Assembly: GCA_965203835.1 (NCBI GenBank)
Contig: OZ241919.1
Location: 248,001-312,000, forward strand
Reading direction: 5' to 3'
Source of the DNA: CBDCFV01 sp965203835
GTDB lineage: Bacteria > Chloroflexota > Dehalococcoidia > Lucifugimonadales > UBA3495
DNA: 64,000 nt
The notes beneath the pieces were generated by a model. The model made no database searches, was not told the DNA's origin, and saw nothing but the letters and a program-made list of their open reading frames with translations. Of this stretch, positions 41,449 to 49,559 are shown piece after piece. The stretch's first letter is position 1. Each line of letters opens with the position of its first letter. The position numbers and the translations under genes were made by a program.

Positions 41449-41928
41449 CTCCCGCCACAGCGTTGTGATGGCCTCTGTAATGACGTCGGACTCGAACCCG
41501 CGGCGTTGCAGGTGCGACCAGAGGCGCCGCCGGAACTTGGGGTAATCGGAACCTTGCAGCCGGGATGCTATCTTTCTACCGGCTCGATAAGCATTAGCGG
41601 CCGCGTCAAAGTCATCCAACGCCTCCGCAGCTATATCCCGCGATATGCCGCGGCTGAGGAGTTCGTTGCGCAACAACGATTGTCCTCGTGGGCGGGACCG
41701 CTCACGGTATTCCCGCCACTGCCTAGCATACGCGGCGTCATCAAGGAAACCCTGGTTGGTAAGGGCCGATATCACCCTGTCAACTACATCGGTAGTATGA
41801 TGACGCTGGAGCCGGCGGCGGACCTCTTCGGTGCTGCGAGGACGGGCTGTCAGGAAACGAAGCGCGGTATTACGGGCGGCATCATAGTCTCGATTCTTAT
41901 CGACGCCGCCCACTCCTGGTTCATGCAT
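41398..41928 (-). CDS. recX: RecA regulator RecX
   Basis: A helical-repeat modulator of RecA filaments. 176 residues with 'ALRFLTARPRSTEEVRRRL', 'GFLDDAAYARQWREYRERSRPRGQSLL' and 'LWSHLQRRGFESDVI', characteristic of RecX repeats. It lies 70 bases downstream of recA on the same strand. Its 3' end overlaps the convergent zinc-ribbon membrane gene by about 50 bases. Confidence 0.92.
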   Translation of the reverse strand: MHEPGVGGVDKNRDYDAARNTALRFLTARPRSTEEVRRRLQRHHTTDVVDRVISALTNQGFLDDAAYARQWREYRERSRPRGQSLLRNELLSRGISRDIAAEALDDFDAAANAYRAGRKIASRLQGSDYPKFRRRLWSHLQRRGFESDVITEAITTLWRELADSLHCDEDADNNHY

Positions 41929-41998
41929 CGGGCCGCCTCATTCGTCTCCTGGTCCAGGTCCCGTACATCGCTGAGCCAAGGCAAGCGGATGCCCTTGG

Positions 41999-43081
41999 TT
42001 ATTCTTCCTTCTCCAGGTCCGATAGGGGGGTAATAGCGTATTCGGAAGTGTCCGGGGACTCGGCGTTTTCATTGGCTTGCTGTGCCGGGGACTGCCCCCT
42101 GATCCGGGCTTCAATAGAGTCGGCGATTTCCGGATGTTGAGTGAGGAAGTCCTTGGAGTTTTCCCGTCCCTGCCCCAAGCGGGTATCGCCGTAGGAGTAG
42201 AAAGCTCCCGCTTTCTTAACGATGCCTTGGGCCGTCCCCAATTCGAGAAGGTCCCCCATCCGGCTGATTCCCTTATTGAACATAATGTCAAACTCAGCGA
42301 CCCGGAAAGGAGCGGCCATCTTGTTTTTGACGATACGCGCGCGGACCCGGTTGCCGACCACCTCCGACCCTTGCTTGATTGACTCGATGCGCCGGAGGTC
42401 TATCCGCACGGAGCTGTAGAACTTGAGGGCTCTTCCACCGGGAGTCACTTCCGGGTTGCCGTAGGAGATGCCTATTTTCTCACGTAGTTGGTTGATGAAA
42501 ATGACCGCGGTGCGGGACTTGTTGATGGTCGAGGTGAGCTTCCGCAATGCTTGAGACATGAGCCTGGCTTGCAGTCCCACATGAGTGTCGCCCATATCCC
42601 CTTCGATCTCGGCTTGCGGCACCAACGCCGCGACGCTGTCAATTACTACCGAGTCAATGGCCCCGCTACGGACCAATTGTTCGGTGATATCCAGGGCCTG
42701 TTCCGCACTGTCGGGCTGTGAAATCAATAGGTCATCCAAATTCAGCCCGCAGTTCTCGGCATAACCGGGGTCCATGGCATGTTCGACGTCGATGTACGCC
42801 GCAATGCCGCCTTTCTTCTGGGTCTCGGCCATGATGTGAATGGCCAGCGTGGACTTGCCTGCCGACTCGGCGCCAAATATCTCGGTTACCCTGCCCCGAG
42901 GTATGCCCCCGATGCCAAGGGCAACATCCAGTGCCAGGGAGCCGCTGGGAATCATGTCGGTGGCAAGCCGTTCATATGCTTCCCCCAACCGCATTACGGC
43001 GCCCTTGCCGTAGTCCTTCTCAATGTGCCCAAGGGCGATTTCCAGCGCCGCTAACTTGTCTTTGTCTGTCCCTGTTGCCAT
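41999..43081 (-). CDS. recA: recombinase RecA
   Basis: DNA strand-exchange ATPase. 360 residues. Walker A 'FGAESAGKSTLAIH', Walker B 'IDSVVIDSVAALVPQAEIEGD', L2 region 'INQLREKIGISYGNPEVTPGGRALKFY' and a short acidic C-terminus. ATG at 43081 with GGAGGG upstream; the frame opens 11 codons earlier without support. The promoter at 43113-43142 overlaps an inverted repeat that could be an SOS-type operator. Confidence 0.98.
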   Translation of the reverse strand: MATGTDKDKLAALEIALGHIEKDYGKGAVMRLGEAYERLATDMIPSGSLALDVALGIGGIPRGRVTEIFGAESAGKSTLAIHIMAETQKKGGIAAYIDVEHAMDPGYAENCGLNLDDLLISQPDSAEQALDITEQLVRSGAIDSVVIDSVAALVPQAEIEGDMGDTHVGLQARLMSQALRKLTSTINKSRTAVIFINQLREKIGISYGNPEVTPGGRALKFYSSVRIDLRRIESIKQGSEVVGNRVRARIVKNKMAAPFRVAEFDIMFNKGISRMGDLLELGTAQGIVKKAGAFYSYGDTRLGQGRENSKDFLTQHPEIADSIEARIRGQSPAQQANENAESPDTSEYAITPLSDLEKEE

Positions 43082-43109
43082 CGTCCCTCCGTCCCGTCTG
43101 AAGTCTTGG

Positions 43110-43142
43110 CGCATCCTATCATCCCGATGCGAAGACTCTCAA
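43110..43142 (-). promoter_or_regulatory. recA promoter with overlapping inverted repeat
   Basis: On the minus strand TTGAGA (43142-43137), an 18-base spacer and TAGGAT (43118-43113). CGCATC (43110-43115) and GATGCG (43126-43131) are perfect inverted arms ten bases apart that cover the -10 box. It matches neither the GAAC-N4-GTTC nor the CTGT-N8-ACAG LexA box. Confidence 0.5.
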
Positions 43143-43218
43143 CCGGAAAATGTCAGTAGGATCCGGTATTGGACGGACTCCGAGTTGTCGTACGGTCCTG
43201 GGCTTTCGGTTACTCCGT

Positions 43219-43250
43219 GCGGGCCAACCGGCCCGCCGTTAGAATTCTCA
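43219..43250 (-). promoter_or_regulatory. candidate bacterial SECIS element
   Basis: Downstream of the UGA at 43250-43248 the mRNA forms GCGGGCC-GGUU-GGCCCGC (43236-43219), a perfect seven-pair GC stem. The four-base loop starts 19 nt after the UGA, and its first two bases are G. Distance, loop size and loop G match what is known of bacterial SECIS elements. No U run follows, so it is not a standard terminator. Confidence 0.75.
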
Positions 43251-43478
43251 AGTACCGCCCTTGAACCCGATGGTGACCTGACCATTTTCCACGATCACCG
43301 GCGTGACCCGCTCTCCATTTGTCAACTTGAGAAGGTCGGCGACCTTGTCCTGTTCCTTGGACAGGTCGATATCGGTGTAAGGGACCTGGCGTTTCCGATA
43401 GTCCATCTTGGCCGCGCTGGAGAAAGCGCAGTCGGGATGGGTGTAGATAATGACAGTGGCCTCGCTGGATTGGGTCAC
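43239..43478 (-). CDS. glutaredoxin-like selenoprotein candidate with C-terminal U-x-x-stop
   Basis: A 79-residue thioredoxin-fold protein if the UGA at 43250-43248 is read through. The body 'VIIYTHPDCAFSSAAKMDY' has a single N-terminal Cys, and 'ERVTPVIVENGQVTIGFKGG' holds the cis-Pro and a glutaredoxin-like end. Without readthrough it stops as '...GFKGGT'. With readthrough it ends 'GGT-Sec-Glu-Phe-stop' (TGA GAA TTC TAA), which matches the UXX-star (seleno)protein pattern known for short glutaredoxin-like proteins. GTG start with GGGGGT upstream and a promoter at 43516-43545. A conventional annotation would lose only the last three residues, including the proposed redox Sec. Confidence 0.8.
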
Positions 43479-43515
43479 TGTAGACCCCCTTGGATATAGA
43501 TTTAGGTGCGGCTCT

Positions 43516-43545
43516 ATTGTAAGGTTTAGGCCTGTTATAGTTCAA
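43516..43545 (-). promoter_or_regulatory. promoter of the UXX-star glutaredoxin-like gene
   Basis: On the minus strand TTGAAC (43545-43540), 18 bases, then TACAAT (43521-43516), about 40 bases before the GTG. The -10 sequence and spacer equal those of the DsbA-like selenoprotein promoter at 7680-7709. Confidence 0.6.
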
Positions 43546-43645
43546 TGACCGCTCTGGGGCCGCGTTTCGCCGAACCCGCGCACTGGAGATGCTCCGGTAG
43601 CTCTCCGTCCTTTGAATTTTCGGCAGTTTTGCGGCTAGTTTTGAT

Positions 43646-44824
43646 ATGAAACATAAGGAACAACTGTTGGATAACCTTGCCGGGTTGCTGGCCAAGCACG
43701 GGATAGGCGCCGGCTTGATGACCCCCAGGCCGGGGGGCGGGAGTTTGACCGGACGGGCGTTGCGAGAATTGAGGCGGGCGCTCACAGCGATGGAGTCCGC
43801 CTCAACGGGCCTGGACACGTTGGTATACGGGAACGGCTGTTTCGCCGCGGGTCGCTACACGAATGCGGCGGCTGTCTATCAAACAGTCCTTGGCGAGATG
43901 CCCGAATGTGTCGAGGCCCGCTTTAACCTCGGGCTGGTCTACTTGGCCTTGAAAGAGCCGCAACGGTCAATCGCCGAGTTCACCGCTGTTCTGGCCCAGG
44001 ACGGCTCGTTGGCTGAAGCCTACTACCAACGGGGGAACGCCCAAGACGACATGGATGATGCAAGTCTGGCCTTAGCCGACTACGCAAGGGCGCTGGAGTT
44101 GCAGCCAGACTATCTTCGGGCAATCTATAACAGCGGAGTTGTGCTGGGCCGGCTTGGGCGTCACGACGAGGCGGTGGAGAAATTTGACCAGGTCATCGGC
44201 ATGAACTCCAATATATCCAACGCTTATCTGAATCGTGGGGCGTCTCTGGACGAACTTGGTCTCCATGAAGAAGCCATTAAGGACTATGACTCTGCAATCA
44301 AATGCAACCCGGAAAATTCCTCCGCGTTTTTCAACCGGGCGAGGACCAAGTTCTACTTGGAAGACGTCGAGGCGGCTATCACCGACTATTCCCGGGTAAT
44401 AGAGTTGGCGCCGGACGACGCGGAGGCCTACAACAATCGTGGGTTGGCTTACGACGCCCTGGGTGACTATGAGGAGGCCCTGGAGGACTACCGGCAGGCG
44501 GTCAGGCTGCGACCGGACTTTGCGGAAACCCTGAGCAACAAAGGCGCGGCGCTTGAGGCGCTTGGGCAGGTTCAAGAAGCTTTGGTGGAGTACCTTTCGG
44601 CGATTGACAGTAACCCAAGATTTGCAACCGCGTGGTACAACGCAGCGAGACTTTATGCTCAGTTGGGCGAAGTCGACAAGTGCCTATATCATCTGCGCGA
44701 GGCAATTGGGTTGTCGCCGGATTTGATGTCGGAAGCGGATGAGGACGACGATCTGCGGTGGGCCCTGAGGCTGGAGCGTATGAAGGGACAACAAGCTCAG
44801 GACTCTGGAAACCCCTTAGACTAA
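43646..44824 (+). CDS. TPR-repeat protein
   Basis: A 392-residue cytosolic protein. After a basic N-terminal region, about eight tetratricopeptide repeats run from about residue 60 to 370, for example 'AEAYNNRGLAYDALGDYEEA' and 'SSAFFNRARTKFYLEDVEAA'. No signal peptide or catalytic domain. TPR arrays mediate protein-protein contacts, and no partner can be named. It is divergent from the glutaredoxin-like gene and convergent with the second PlsY-like gene, whose end overlaps by four bases. Confidence 0.88.
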   Translation: MKHKEQLLDNLAGLLAKHGIGAGLMTPRPGGGSLTGRALRELRRALTAMESASTGLDTLVYGNGCFAAGRYTNAAAVYQTVLGEMPECVEARFNLGLVYLALKEPQRSIAEFTAVLAQDGSLAEAYYQRGNAQDDMDDASLALADYARALELQPDYLRAIYNSGVVLGRLGRHDEAVEKFDQVIGMNSNISNAYLNRGASLDELGLHEEAIKDYDSAIKCNPENSSAFFNRARTKFYLEDVEAAITDYSRVIELAPDDAEAYNNRGLAYDALGDYEEALEDYRQAVRLRPDFAETLSNKGAALEALGQVQEALVEYLSAIDSNPRFATAWYNAARLYAQLGEVDKCLYHLREAIGLSPDLMSEADEDDDLRWALRLERMKGQQAQDSGNPLD

Positions 44825-45492
44825 CGGTTCTCTTGGGCCGTCGGTCCCAAGTCTGAGTCCCCTTCCAAGTCCAAATCGAGCAGTATCTCCTCCTCGTCCA
44901 CGCCTTCCGCTATTCTCCTCCGGACGATAATGCTCCGCAGCAACACCAACACGGCCAAGCCGGTCAACCCCGTCACCATTTCGCGGTCCATTTGGAAGTA
45001 GAGGCTGAGGGAGAGCAGCACCGTAAAGCAGGCGACTACACCCCAACAGGAGCGCCAGGAAGACCGCCTCATCAGCAGCACGGCCGAGACTCCCGCTATC
45101 ACTCCCACGGTGGCGAGCGGCGGCTCCAGCGCCACCAATGTTATACCCAGGAGCGTAGCCATGCCGTCACCGCCGCGGAAGCCGGAAAAGACAGATATCC
45201 AGTGCCCCAATACCGCCGCCCCTGCGGCAGCAAACACTACGACGGGTGGGACTCCCAATAATTGAGCAACAATGACGGCCGCTGCCCCCTTGGCTACGTC
45301 GCCGACGAATACTGCCGTACCGGTCCAGCGTCCGATGTTCCAGAATACGTTGGCCGTGCCGCCCAAGCGGCTTCCTGTAGCGAATACATCAACCCCGCGG
45401 AGCTTGCCGGCGATGTAAGCGCACGGTATAGCGCCCAACAAATAGCCGACCAATATGGCGGCGATAATCTTTTGGATCAGGAAGAAGTCCAT
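44821..45492 (-). CDS. PlsY-like acyltransferase, divergent variant 2
   Basis: A 223-residue membrane protein with PlsY topology. Motif 1 is altered to 'ATGSRLGGTANVFW' (usual GSGNxGATN), 'GDVAKGAAAV' is kept, and motif 2 reads 'GHWISVFSGFRGGDG' (usual GGKG; Lys is now Asp). The acidic replacement in the phosphate-binding loop suggests a different donor or loss of PlsY activity. The acidic C-terminal tail ('DLDLEGDSDLG') is also unusual. It lies downstream of the methyltransferase and Tes-like radical SAM genes on the same strand. Confidence 0.78.
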   Translation of the reverse strand: MDFFLIQKIIAAILVGYLLGAIPCAYIAGKLRGVDVFATGSRLGGTANVFWNIGRWTGTAVFVGDVAKGAAAVIVAQLLGVPPVVVFAAAGAAVLGHWISVFSGFRGGDGMATLLGITLVALEPPLATVGVIAGVSAVLLMRRSSWRSCWGVVACFTVLLSLSLYFQMDREMVTGLTGLAVLVLLRSIIVRRRIAEGVDEEEILLDLDLEGDSDLGPTAQENR

Positions 45493-45591
45493 GACTGACG
45501 CAACCCTGCAACTTGTGGTCGAATAAGTCGGGCCTCCAGCGGTCCACAGTTAGATACTACATCAGCAACGGCGGAAGTGGAATAGAAATAT

Positions 45592-45603
45592 GGCATATAT
45601 GCC
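45592..45603. repeat. perfect 12-bp palindrome
   Basis: GGCATATATGCC lies in the gap between the PlsY-like gene and the end of the methyltransferase gene. It could be a protein-binding site or chance. Confidence 0.3.
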
Positions 45604-45646
45604 GAGGATTATTATAACCAATTCCAATAGGGCGGCGGACGAAAGG

Positions 45647-46459
45647 CTATTTGACGCCGCCAGGTTTCCGCCCGACGAACAGCCAATACCCCAAGTCTCC
45701 TCGCTCCACCATCTGGCGCAGTATTTGCATCACACGGGGAGCTTGCTCCAGGAAGCCGAACTCCGTAGCCCCTTGGCGTGAAATGGTCTGCCAAGCCCGG
45801 AATGCACTCAGCCTGGATTCCGCATTGTCGATGATTTCGACTACTTCGCGCGAAGCGTCGTATTGACGTACAACGTCCAGCCCACCGTTCGTCAACAGGT
45901 CCGCATAGCCTTGAACATCCAAGGCGTCGGGCAGGCAAAGCAACTGGCCCAAGGCACCCTCCAGTTCCAGCGGAAGAGTTCCCGGTCTCAGCGTCACATC
46001 GCTGAGGCCGAACACGCCGCCGGGCTTCAGAAGTTGGACTGCTTGTTCAACCACCGCAGACTTGTTGGAGAACAGGCTCATGGAACACTCACAAAGGACG
46101 CCGTCGAAACGGCCAGGCCGGAAGGGAATGAATTCAGCATCGCCCTGGACGAAGAAAGCACGCCCCTTTCCTCGAACGCCATGCGACGTATTGATTGCTT
46201 TTGCTACCGAGAGAGCGCCGAATTCTACGCCGATCACGTTGCAACGGAACACCCGCGACACTGCTTGGGCGCTGGCGCCGCCCCCGCTGGCCAAATCAGC
46301 TATCCATTGCCCTGGTTGAATGTCCATCATCCTGGACAGCCGGTTGGTCAGGCCCAAACCGCCGGGATGCAGAGTATCTCCGAACAGCAGGTATGCCAAC
46401 TCAGACTGGTATAAATCGGCGCAGCAAGCTTTAGCGGTTGCTTGTTCAATGGGATTCAC
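45647..46459 (-). CDS. class I SAM-dependent methyltransferase
   Basis: A 270-residue Rossmann methyltransferase. A distinctive N-terminal segment 'ACCADLYQSELAYLLFGD' and 'LHPGGLGLTNRL' precede SAM motif I 'IADLASGGGASAQAV'. Later 'VLCECSMSLFSNKSAVVEQ' and 'LLKPGGVFGLSDV' resemble the ArsM/UbiE group, and Cys residues are frequent. The substrate is unknown. It lies 67 bases after the radical SAM gene on the same strand, so the two may act in one pathway. Confidence 0.82.
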   Translation of the reverse strand: MNPIEQATAKACCADLYQSELAYLLFGDTLHPGGLGLTNRLSRMMDIQPGQWIADLASGGGASAQAVSRVFRCNVIGVEFGALSVAKAINTSHGVRGKGRAFFVQGDAEFIPFRPGRFDGVLCECSMSLFSNKSAVVEQAVQLLKPGGVFGLSDVTLRPGTLPLELEGALGQLLCLPDALDVQGYADLLTNGGLDVVRQYDASREVVEIIDNAESRLSAFRAWQTISRQGATEFGFLEQAPRVMQILRQMVERGDLGYWLFVGRKPGGVK

Positions 46460-46526
46460 GATGAATCAGTCCTTGTCGCCCTGCGGCAGTCGATTTCCCG
46501 GACATCCAACGGCCTATACTGTGGCG

Positions 46527-47960
46527 TTATGGAACCCTGGGTGCCTCTGAAACGCGTTTCCCTCGCGCCTGCCGGACAGCCAGCCTGTTGCGGACCTCAT
46601 CCCGGTATCCCAACGAGTTATAGGCGCAGAAAGGAATGGTACGCCCGTCGGGGACCAGCACACCCACGCAACATTTCATCACTTGTTTCACACTGAAAGT
46701 GTACGGGTCGAGGAAGTCTTTGATTGCGATCTGGAAAATGTGGTTTTTCAGGTGGGCCAACTCATATCCCAAGTCCGACCCCGGGCCGCAGGCGCACTGA
46801 AACTCCCATGCGGTCTTTTCCGTCCCCGCCACCGCTGAGGCCGACCAGAGGCCTTCCAAAGCCTTTTGGATTTCTGCGGAATTGGGATGCTTGGGCAATG
46901 CCCGGTTTGTGATGTAGTCCAAATACTGACTAATGTCCAGTATTCTGGGCAAGGGAATGGTGGTGTCGCCGTGAACGAACACGTAGGAGTTCACTTGGCA
47001 GGTTGGGAAGCAACAAGGCACAGGGACAAAATCCTCCAAGACAAAACGGCTCTGCGTTTGGTCAACTATGCCATGTATAACGTCCGGGATGGTGACGCGC
47101 TCCAAGGGGTCAAAGTCAATGTGTCTTCCCACGTGCGTTACCGGCTGGAGCACTACTCCCCGGACCGCCGGGTGCTGCAGGCCGAACTCCACAAGGGCGC
47201 CGACTTCGTCCACATTGACGCCTTTCTCAACCGCCGCCACCAGGACTGCGTCCAGCCCGGCGCTTTGCAAGCGGTCCAAGGCTTGCAGTTTCAAGTCGAG
47301 CAGGTCTTCTCCTCGCAACGTCAAGTACGTTTCCTTGCGGAGACCGTCAAACTGGAAGTAGATGACCGGGTTGAGATTGGCCAGGCCGTCCAGGAAGCGG
47401 TCGTCTCGAGCTATGCGAACGCCGTTGGTGTTCACCATCACTTGCCTGATGCCGCGGTCCTTGGCCGCCTGCACCATATCCAGCAACTGGGGATGAATGG
47501 TTGGTTCGCCTCCGCTGAACTGCACCACCTCGGGGTCTCCTTCGGTCTCCACGAACCGGTCAAGCATTGCCTCGACCTGTTCCAAAGTAAGACTGTAGCC
47601 TATCCCGGCATTGGCGAAACAAACGGGGCAATTCAGGTTGCAGGCGGTATTGACCTCGATAAGGCCCAAGCAAATGTGCTGCTTGTGTTCCGGGCACAGT
47701 CCGCAGTCGAGGGGACAGCCGTCGTGGACTTTGGTGCTGAACTCCAATGGAATGGACCCCGGCTTGTTGAACTTGATCGAGTCCACGTACATCCGGGCGT
47801 CCGAGCTAATGATGCCCTCAAACCAATCATGGTCCGGGCACCTTTTCCGCATGTAGACCTTGTTGTCCCTGATGATAACCTGGGCGTCGATTACCCGTTT
47901 GCATTCCGGGCAAATACTGCGGGTCAACTCGTGGAATATATAGTCGGAGTCTCGCCTCAA
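46527..47960 (-). CDS. radical SAM protein of the MJ0619 / tetraether lipid synthase-like family
   Basis: A 477-residue multi-cluster radical SAM enzyme. The N-terminus has a rubredoxin-like 'SICPECKRVI' and 'KRCPDHDWF', then 'GCPLDCGLCPEHK' and the radical SAM loop 'CNLNCPVCFANAG' (CxxxCxxC). 'VVQFSGGEPTIHPQL' follows. The C-terminal part has more Cys clusters ('PVPCCFPTCQVNS', 'CACG', 'MKCCVGVLVPDGRTIPFCAYN'). This layout matches archaeal MJ0619, characterised as the tetraether lipid synthase that joins alkyl chains. A bacterial homolog could build membrane-spanning or otherwise coupled lipids. Family membership is well supported; the reaction is an inference. Confidence 0.82.
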   Translation of the reverse strand: MRRDSDYIFHELTRSICPECKRVIDAQVIIRDNKVYMRKRCPDHDWFEGIISSDARMYVDSIKFNKPGSIPLEFSTKVHDGCPLDCGLCPEHKQHICLGLIEVNTACNLNCPVCFANAGIGYSLTLEQVEAMLDRFVETEGDPEVVQFSGGEPTIHPQLLDMVQAAKDRGIRQVMVNTNGVRIARDDRFLDGLANLNPVIYFQFDGLRKETYLTLRGEDLLDLKLQALDRLQSAGLDAVLVAAVEKGVNVDEVGALVEFGLQHPAVRGVVLQPVTHVGRHIDFDPLERVTIPDVIHGIVDQTQSRFVLEDFVPVPCCFPTCQVNSYVFVHGDTTIPLPRILDISQYLDYITNRALPKHPNSAEIQKALEGLWSASAVAGTEKTAWEFQCACGPGSDLGYELAHLKNHIFQIAIKDFLDPYTFSVKQVMKCCVGVLVPDGRTIPFCAYNSLGYRDEVRNRLAVRQARGKRVSEAPRVP

Positions 47961-48243
47961 AGTCCCCTCCTGGTTAACGCCGTTCAGCTATACATACGCC
48001 TCAACCATTCGTTGCACCAAACCGGCGCACCCGGCGTTGAGCTATCATATCAGCCCGCAGCCGGTCCGTCGCGGCACACAAGAAAGGGACGGGTCATTGT
48101 CATCGGACCGCTTCATGGCGCTGGCAGGAGCCGTTCTTGTATACTTCTGGGGCTATTTGTCCTCACGCTCTCTAAGCTTTTTCGACGATTTTCCGTTAAG
48201 GTACACGTTTAGACGCTACAGATTTACGCGGTTGGTGAGCAAT

Positions 48244-49473
48244 ATGCCCGGTGAACAAGGCGTACTTCCCCTGAACGGTATGGTAGTCCTGGACCTGACC
48301 CAGATACTTGCGGGGCCGGTGTGCACGATGGTCCTGGCGGACATGGGCGCAAATGTCGTCAAACTGGAGAAACCCAACGGCGGGGACGACAACCGCCACT
48401 CCGGCCCTCCCCTGGTTGGAGAAGCTCCGGCGGGGTTTATGGCGGTGAACCGCAACAAGCGGAGCCTGGTGCTGGATCTTAGACAGGACGCGGGCCGCGC
48501 CGTCTTCGAACGGATGCTGCAACAGGCCGACGTGGTCGTAGAGAACTTCCGGCCGGGAGTCATGGACCGGCTTGGCTTGGGTTATGCCCGCCTTTCGGAA
48601 TTGAAACCCAGCATAGTCTACTGCACTATTTCGGGGTTCGGCGGGTCCGGTCCTTACAGGAACCGGGGCGGGTTTGACTTGGTGGCCCAAGGAATGAGCG
48701 GGTTGATGAGCATTACCGGCCATCCGGACAGCCCGCCGGCGAAGGTGGGCGTGCCCATTACCGACATTTCCGCCGGTATCCTGGCGGCCAACGGCATCCT
48801 GTGCGCCTACATACACGCCAAGAACACCGGCCAAGGGCAAATGGTCGATACGTCTCTTTTGGAAGCGGGAATCTCCTATACCGTTTGGGAGTCGTCTGGG
48901 TTTTTCGCCAACGGGGAAATACCCGGCCCGCTGGGTTCCGCCCACAGGGTCTCCGCCCCTTACCAAGCCCTGCGGACCAGCGACGGCTATATCAACATCG
49001 GGGCCGCCACGCAACCCACTTGGGAACAGTTCTGCCGCGCCCTCGGCTTGGAGCACCTTATCGATGATGAGCGGTTCAGGATGCCCGGAGACCGGAAGCT
49101 GCGGGAGGTCGAACTAGCAACCCTCCTGGAAGAGACCTTGAGTCAAGAGACGACTGCCCACTGGATGGCCTTGCTGGAGCAGGCCGGAGTGGTGGCCGGC
49201 CCCATTTACGAAATGGACCAAGTCTACCAGGACCCACAAGTAAGGGACAGGAACATGCAGGTGGACTTGGAAGACCCGGAGTTGGGAACTTTACATAACA
49301 TCGGAATACCTGTGAAATTGTCAGCGACTCCCGGACGCATCCGCCACAGGGCGCCCTTCCTGGGCGAGCACAGCCGGGAGGTGCTGCTGGAATTCGGGTT
49401 TTCCGAAGCGGAAACGGATGACCTGGTGCACGCCGGGGTGGTCAAGGCTCGTCTGTCGTCTTCGACATCCTGA
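48244..49473 (+). CDS. CaiB/BaiF family CoA-transferase
   Basis: A 409-residue family III CoA-transferase. 'MVVLDLTQILAGPVCTMVLADMGA' followed by 'VVKLEKPNGGDDNR' starts the fold. 'NRNKRSLVLDL', 'GLGYARLSELKPSIVYCTISGFG' and 'GVPITDISAGILAANGIL' (with the expected catalytic Asp) are present. It moves CoA between carboxylic acids; the substrates are unknown. ATG at 48244 is chosen, and the upstream open frame to 48037 is unlike protein. This family is expanded in SAR202-type genomes. Confidence 0.92.
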   Translation: MPGEQGVLPLNGMVVLDLTQILAGPVCTMVLADMGANVVKLEKPNGGDDNRHSGPPLVGEAPAGFMAVNRNKRSLVLDLRQDAGRAVFERMLQQADVVVENFRPGVMDRLGLGYARLSELKPSIVYCTISGFGGSGPYRNRGGFDLVAQGMSGLMSITGHPDSPPAKVGVPITDISAGILAANGILCAYIHAKNTGQGQMVDTSLLEAGISYTVWESSGFFANGEIPGPLGSAHRVSAPYQALRTSDGYINIGAATQPTWEQFCRALGLEHLIDDERFRMPGDRKLREVELATLLEETLSQETTAHWMALLEQAGVVAGPIYEMDQVYQDPQVRDRNMQVDLEDPELGTLHNIGIPVKLSATPGRIRHRAPFLGEHSREVLLEFGFSEAETDDLVHAGVVKARLSSSTS

Positions 49474-49559
49474 ATGCCCTTCCTGTTAGAGGTTAGGGCT
49501 CCCACCGATTTGTCACCAAGGCCAAGGCAAGCGGATTGGTCGATGAGTAGGCCGAAAGA

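Noticed and set aside
43082..43160. Classical LexA box upstream of recA
   Set aside because: Neither the GAAC-N4-GTTC nor the CTGT-N8-ACAG type was found; only the unrelated inverted repeat reported above.
46866..48212. A 448-codon plus-strand frame opposite the radical SAM gene
   Set aside because: The minus strand holds all the Cys motifs of the radical SAM family; this frame is its antisense shadow.
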